63,764 nucleotides of DNA. Origin: Nocardia exalbida NBRC 100660 (GTDB taxonomy: Bacteria > Actinomycetota > Actinomycetes > Mycobacteriales > Mycobacteriaceae). Made by a program: the position numbers and the translations under genes. Below are positions 61,085 through 63,764 of this stretch, piece by piece; positions within the stretch are counted from its first letter, which is position 1; each line of letters opens with the position of its first letter. The stretch covers positions 1 to 63,764 of the forward strand of contig NZ_BAFZ01000124.1 of the NCBI RefSeq assembly GCF_000308575.1, written 5' to 3'. The notes under the pieces are model-generated. The model was not told where the DNA came from, ran no database searches, and saw only the letters and a program-made list of their open reading frames with translations.

Positions 61085-61882
61085 TCAGCGAGAGGCGGGG
61101 TAGACCGCGATCGGCTCGCCCGCGAAGGTGACCTTCGCGTACCCGGACGCGCCGCCTTTGCAGTTCACGTAGATATTCGCCACGGGACCGCGATCGGCCG
61201 CGTCGGGTGTGTCGAACGCCAAGCCGACGTGGCTGATCTCGCCGTCCGGGCACCGCACCGTCTGCCGCGCGCCGGCCAGCAGCCGGGCGATAGCGGGCAC
61301 GTCGATGGCGGCGAGGTCGAGGGTGCGCGTCCCGGTCCTGCGCTCGGAGGTCCGCGAGGTGCCGAAGTCGCCGTCGTAGCGGTAGTCGCCGGTCTGGGCT
61401 TCGTTGCCGGGCTGCTGCCGGTCCACGATGGCGTACTTCGGGTACAGCGTGACCTCGTCGGCGATCAGGTCGCCGAACTCGGCCCGGTACTCCGCGAGGA
61501 AGTAGGCCAGGCCGGCACCGGTGGTCATATCGGGAACCTTCTCCGACGACCCGGGCAGATCGATGCCGCAACGGCTGATCGCGCCCACCATCGCACCGGC
61601 GACCAGGGCGGCAGCGATCGTGTAGACCGGCGCCAGCCAGCGCCGCGGCCGCCTGCGGTCGACGCGGACCACCGGGGCGTCCGCGAGTTCGCCCGGAATC
61701 TGTAGATCCCCGATCAGCGCGTCGAGTTCGCCGAAGGATTTGGCTCGCATCGCCTCCGCGGTCCGCGCCGCGTGCTCGCCCGCGTTGAGCTGGCCATCGG
61801 CCAGCGCGGCGTCGAGCAGGCCGCAGACATCGGCGCGGTCGGTGTCGCGGGCGCGGATGCCGCTGTATCGGGTCGTCGCCAT
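61085..61882 (-). CDS. DUF1707 membrane protein
   Basis: A 265-residue protein. DUF1707 is at 8-62 (GIRARDTDRADVCGLLDAAL; LNAGEHAARTAEAMRAKSFG), then a membrane segment at about 82-105, and an extracytoplasmic domain (YFLAEYRAEFGDLIADEVTL) with Cys residues that may pair. Its start lies 3 bases after the stop of a related gene, so they are an operon of paralogues. Both C-terminal domains share an R-x-x-F-G-D-L pattern. Function unknown. Confidence 0.8.
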   Translation of the reverse strand: MATTRYSGIRARDTDRADVCGLLDAALADGQLNAGEHAARTAEAMRAKSFGELDALIGDLQIPGELADAPVVRVDRRRPRRWLAPVYTIAAALVAGAMVGAISRCGIDLPGSSEKVPDMTTGAGLAYFLAEYRAEFGDLIADEVTLYPKYAIVDRQQPGNEAQTGDYRYDGDFGTSRTSERRTGTRTLDLAAIDVPAIARLLAGARQTVRCPDGEISHVGLAFDTPDAADRGPVANIYVNCKGGASGYAKVTFAGEPIAVYPASR

Positions 61883-61885
61883 CGC

Positions 61886-62977
61886 CTATCCCTTGAACGG
61901 CCGGACGAGGCGGATCTCGCCCGCCGGGGTCAGCGTGAAGTAGCCGTTCTCCCTGGCCGGGTTGTTCACATGGACGGTGACGGTCGGTTCGGCGGAGCCC
62001 CCGTTGCCGTTCGCTCGCACCACGAAAAGCGACACAGCGCCGTCCGGCACCCGGGTGATCGTGGCCGCGTCGGCGAGCGCCCGGCCGATCGCCTCCGCGT
62101 TCAATGTGCCCAGGTCCACCGAGGGAGTGTCGGCCTTGCGCGTCTCGATCTTCCCGGACTGGGCGAAACCACCGCGGTAGTCGTAGGAGACCTTCCGGTT
62201 CGGCTGGCCCGGCACCGCCCGGACGAGCGTGGCGAAATCTTCGTGCATATTCAGCTCGTCGACTTGGAGGTCGCCGAATTTCCGCTGGTAGTTCCGTAGG
62301 AATGTGGCGATTCCTTCGGTGGTGTGCGGGCTCGGCGTTGGGATCACCAAAGGCTGTACCGCCCCTTGGTCCAACACGGGCAGGGCCTGCGCCGCCGGTC
62401 GCGGCGCCTCCGCCTCCCGGGTGACCGCGAGATATCCGGCGCAGGCGGCCAGCACCGCGGCCACGGTCATCGCACCCACGTACCACTGCCGGCGACGCGA
62501 ACGCGGCGGCCGCGGCGCGGGGGCGACATCGCGGGCCCGCTGCAAGTCCGAGACCAGATCCTTCAGATCGCCGAGGGTGCGTGCCTGCGCGGCGAGCTCG
62601 GTGAGGGTGTCGTGCTCCTCCTCGGACAGCTGACCGTCGGCGCGGGCGGAGTCGATCAGGTCGCGAGTAGTGGCGCGATCGGCATCGCGGGCCCGGGTGT
62701 GATCGGGATAACTACCTCCGGATGCCGAGCGGCGCAATACTTTTCGCGTGGCCGACGAGCGCTGCGCGGTGAACCCGCGCGCGGCGGCGGGGGTTTGCAG
62801 ATCGGCGGTGAGCGCGGCCAGTTCGCCGAGCGTTTTCGCCGCCGCGGCCTGCGCGATTCGGTCGTGGTACTCGTCGGCGCCGAGCTGGCCCTCGGCGTAG
62901 GCGGCATCCAGCAGGCTGGACGCGGTGGCGCGGTCGAGGTCACGCGCTCGCGTGCGCCCGGATGCTGCGGTGGACAC
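61886..62977 (-). CDS. Membrane protein with two DUF1707 domains
   Basis: A 363-residue protein. DUF1707 copies lie at about 8-62 (RARDLDRATASSLLDAAYAE) and 92-147 (RARDADRATTRDLIDSARAD), then a membrane segment at about 166-186 and an extracytoplasmic domain (FLRNYQRKFGDLQVDELNMH) related to that of the next gene. The duplicated cytoplasmic module is unusual next to the single-copy neighbour. It occupies the place of Rv0048c between padR and the DUF5318 gene. Confidence 0.8.
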   Translation of the reverse strand: MSTAASGRTRARDLDRATASSLLDAAYAEGQLGADEYHDRIAQAAAAKTLGELAALTADLQTPAAARGFTAQRSSATRKVLRRSASGGSYPDHTRARDADRATTRDLIDSARADGQLSEEEHDTLTELAAQARTLGDLKDLVSDLQRARDVAPAPRPPRSRRRQWYVGAMTVAAVLAACAGYLAVTREAEAPRPAAQALPVLDQGAVQPLVIPTPSPHTTEGIATFLRNYQRKFGDLQVDELNMHEDFATLVRAVPGQPNRKVSYDYRGGFAQSGKIETRKADTPSVDLGTLNAEAIGRALADAATITRVPDGAVSLFVVRANGNGGSAEPTVTVHVNNPARENGYFTLTPAGEIRLVRPFKG

Positions 62978-63077
62978 AGACGGATCGTAATCCGGATAAC
63001 GGCACGACGCGCCGGATCCGGCACCCGCCGGAGCCGGTCAATCCGCACAGCCCGGGGCGGCCCGATTCCAACACCGC

Positions 63078-63083
63078 TACTCT
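63078..63083 (+). promoter_or_regulatory. Leaderless -10 box of the DUF5318 gene
   Basis: TACTCT ends 7 bases before the GTG at 63091, with no ribosome site between. Confidence 0.5.
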
Positions 63084-63090
63084 GGTTCTC

Positions 63091-63510
63091 GTGCGAATTC
63101 AGCGGCAAGTTGTCGACTACGCCCTCCGGCGCCGGTCGCTGCTGGCTGACGTCTATGCGGGCCGAGTCGATGTCGCCGAGGTGTGTGATGCGAATCCCTA
63201 CCTCTTACGTGCGGCGAAGTTCCACGGTCGGGGGAGTGAGGTCACATGCCCCATCTGCCGGAAGGAACAACTGACCCTCGTATCCTGGGTCTTCGGCGAC
63301 GGCCTCGGGCCGGTCGCCGGATCGGCTCGCACACCCGAGGAACTCGTGCGCCTCGCCGAGACGCGCGAGGAGTTCTCGGTCCATGTCGTCGAGGTATGCA
63401 GGACCTGCAGCTGGAATCATCTGGTGCAGTCCTATGTGCTCGGTTCCACGCCTGCGCCGCCACGCCGCCGCACCGGGACACGCGCGAACCGGCGCACCGC
63501 CGCCGAATGA
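63091..63510 (+). CDS. DUF5318 zinc-ribbon-like protein
   Basis: A 139-residue protein: VVDYALRRRSLLADVYAGRV, then VCDANPYLLRAAKFHG, and a zinc-ribbon pair C-P-I-C (TCPICRKEQL) and C-R-T-C (VVEVCRTCSW). The tail is basic. This is the Rv0049 counterpart and sits just before the ponA1-like gene, as in mycobacteria. The role is unknown; the conserved neighbourhood suggests envelope growth or division. Confidence 0.88.
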   Translation: MRIQRQVVDYALRRRSLLADVYAGRVDVAEVCDANPYLLRAAKFHGRGSEVTCPICRKEQLTLVSWVFGDGLGPVAGSARTPEELVRLAETREEFSVHVVEVCRTCSWNHLVQSYVLGSTPAPPRRRTGTRANRRTAAE

Positions 63511-63622
63511 AGTGCCAGGTCATTCGCCCGTCGGGTGACTCGCCGAGTCGGCATGCGTCCGCCGCGGTGACGACTACCGCTGATAGCCACTTGGACCGCT
63601 ACGAGTTATGGAGATCTTGTCA

Positions 63623-63764
63623 GTGAATTCGCCCTACGAGACTTCCCCCTACGGCGATGAGCCACATGGCGGCCGTCCTCCACAGAGTTCACGTCCAAGT
63701 CCCAACCCGTACCAGAATCCCCGTCCCGGCCCGCCGCCCGGCGCCCGGCCGGTTCCGCCGCCCG
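63623..63764 (+). CDS. ponA1: Start of a ponA1-like penicillin-binding protein (cut by window end)
   Basis: Only the N-terminal 47 codons are present (NSPYETSPYGDEPHGGRPPQ and a Pro-rich run). A Pro/Ser/Gly-rich cytoplasmic tail directly after the DUF5318 gene matches the position and style of PonA1 (Rv0050). GTG 63623 is 8 bases after GGAG; ATG 63608 in the same frame is an alternative. The catalytic domains lie outside the window, so the call rests on gene order. Confidence 0.6.
   Translation, partial: MNSPYETSPYGDEPHGGRPPQSSRPSPNPYQNPRPGPPPGARPVPPP

Overview
The window is high-GC, gene-dense actinobacterial DNA, most likely from Nocardia or a close relative. Evidence: an LpqH (19 kDa antigen) family lipoprotein, a DUF8020-type secreted protein, DUF397/XRE pairs, F420-type oxidoreductases (Ddn-like and luciferase-like), a mycobacterial-type ino1, an LpqY-SugA-SugB-like sugar transporter, and frequent leaderless promoters (a TANNNT -10 box 6 to 8 bases before the start codon). 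The right end (ino1, padR, membrane proteins, DUF5318 protein, start of a proline-rich penicillin-binding protein) follows the same order as Rv0046c to Rv0050 of M. tuberculosis. leuS near the left fits the same neighbourhood. No rRNA, tRNA, insertion sequence or CRISPR array was seen.

Layout. 1-5.8 kb: a cut-off membrane protein, an EXLDI-motif ribbon-helix-helix-like protein, and a tight operon of ThDP enzyme, SRPBCC protein, KAS III-like condensing enzyme and aminotransferase that looks like a small unassigned biosynthetic cluster. 5.8-19.1 kb: an ECF41-type sigma factor with a flavin oxidoreductase, cupin, SdpI-like protein, leuS, an SDR, glucosylglycerate hydrolase, a GH25 muramidase, PhoX and LpqH. 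19.4-30 kb: an accessory stretch rich in conflict and regulatory modules: an AbiEi/AbiEii pair, an XRE-DUF397 pair with a divergent gene, HigB/HigA, a TipAL-like MerR regulator behind a CCTCACG-N3-CGTGAGG site, a serine beta-lactamase-like protein with a second MerR regulator, and a MarR/quinone oxidoreductase divergon with three palindromes.

30.9-36.1 kb: the most interesting locus. Four overlapping or 1-base-spaced genes start from a leaderless promoter and encode two large proteins without a recognised domain, a TPR protein and a CHAT (caspase-like) protease with an intact His/Cys pair. It looks like a self-contained protease conflict or signalling system.

36-52 kb: mostly metabolism and transport, including a Ddn-like enzyme, an alpha/beta hydrolase, a duplicated His-rich metal-binding protein, a polar amino acid ABC transporter with fused binding protein and permease, PucR with a phosphotriesterase-like lactonase, an orphan sugar-ABC ATPase followed by seven 26-bp tandem repeats, HxlR, thiolase, MenC, a TIGR04338/DUF2786 pair, and a secreted toxin-like protein overlapping a likely immunity gene. 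52-63.8 kb: the sugar ABC transporter, a class A penicillin-binding protein, tandem GyrI-like proteins, ino1-padR, two DUF1707 proteins, DUF5318 and the start of a ponA1-like gene.
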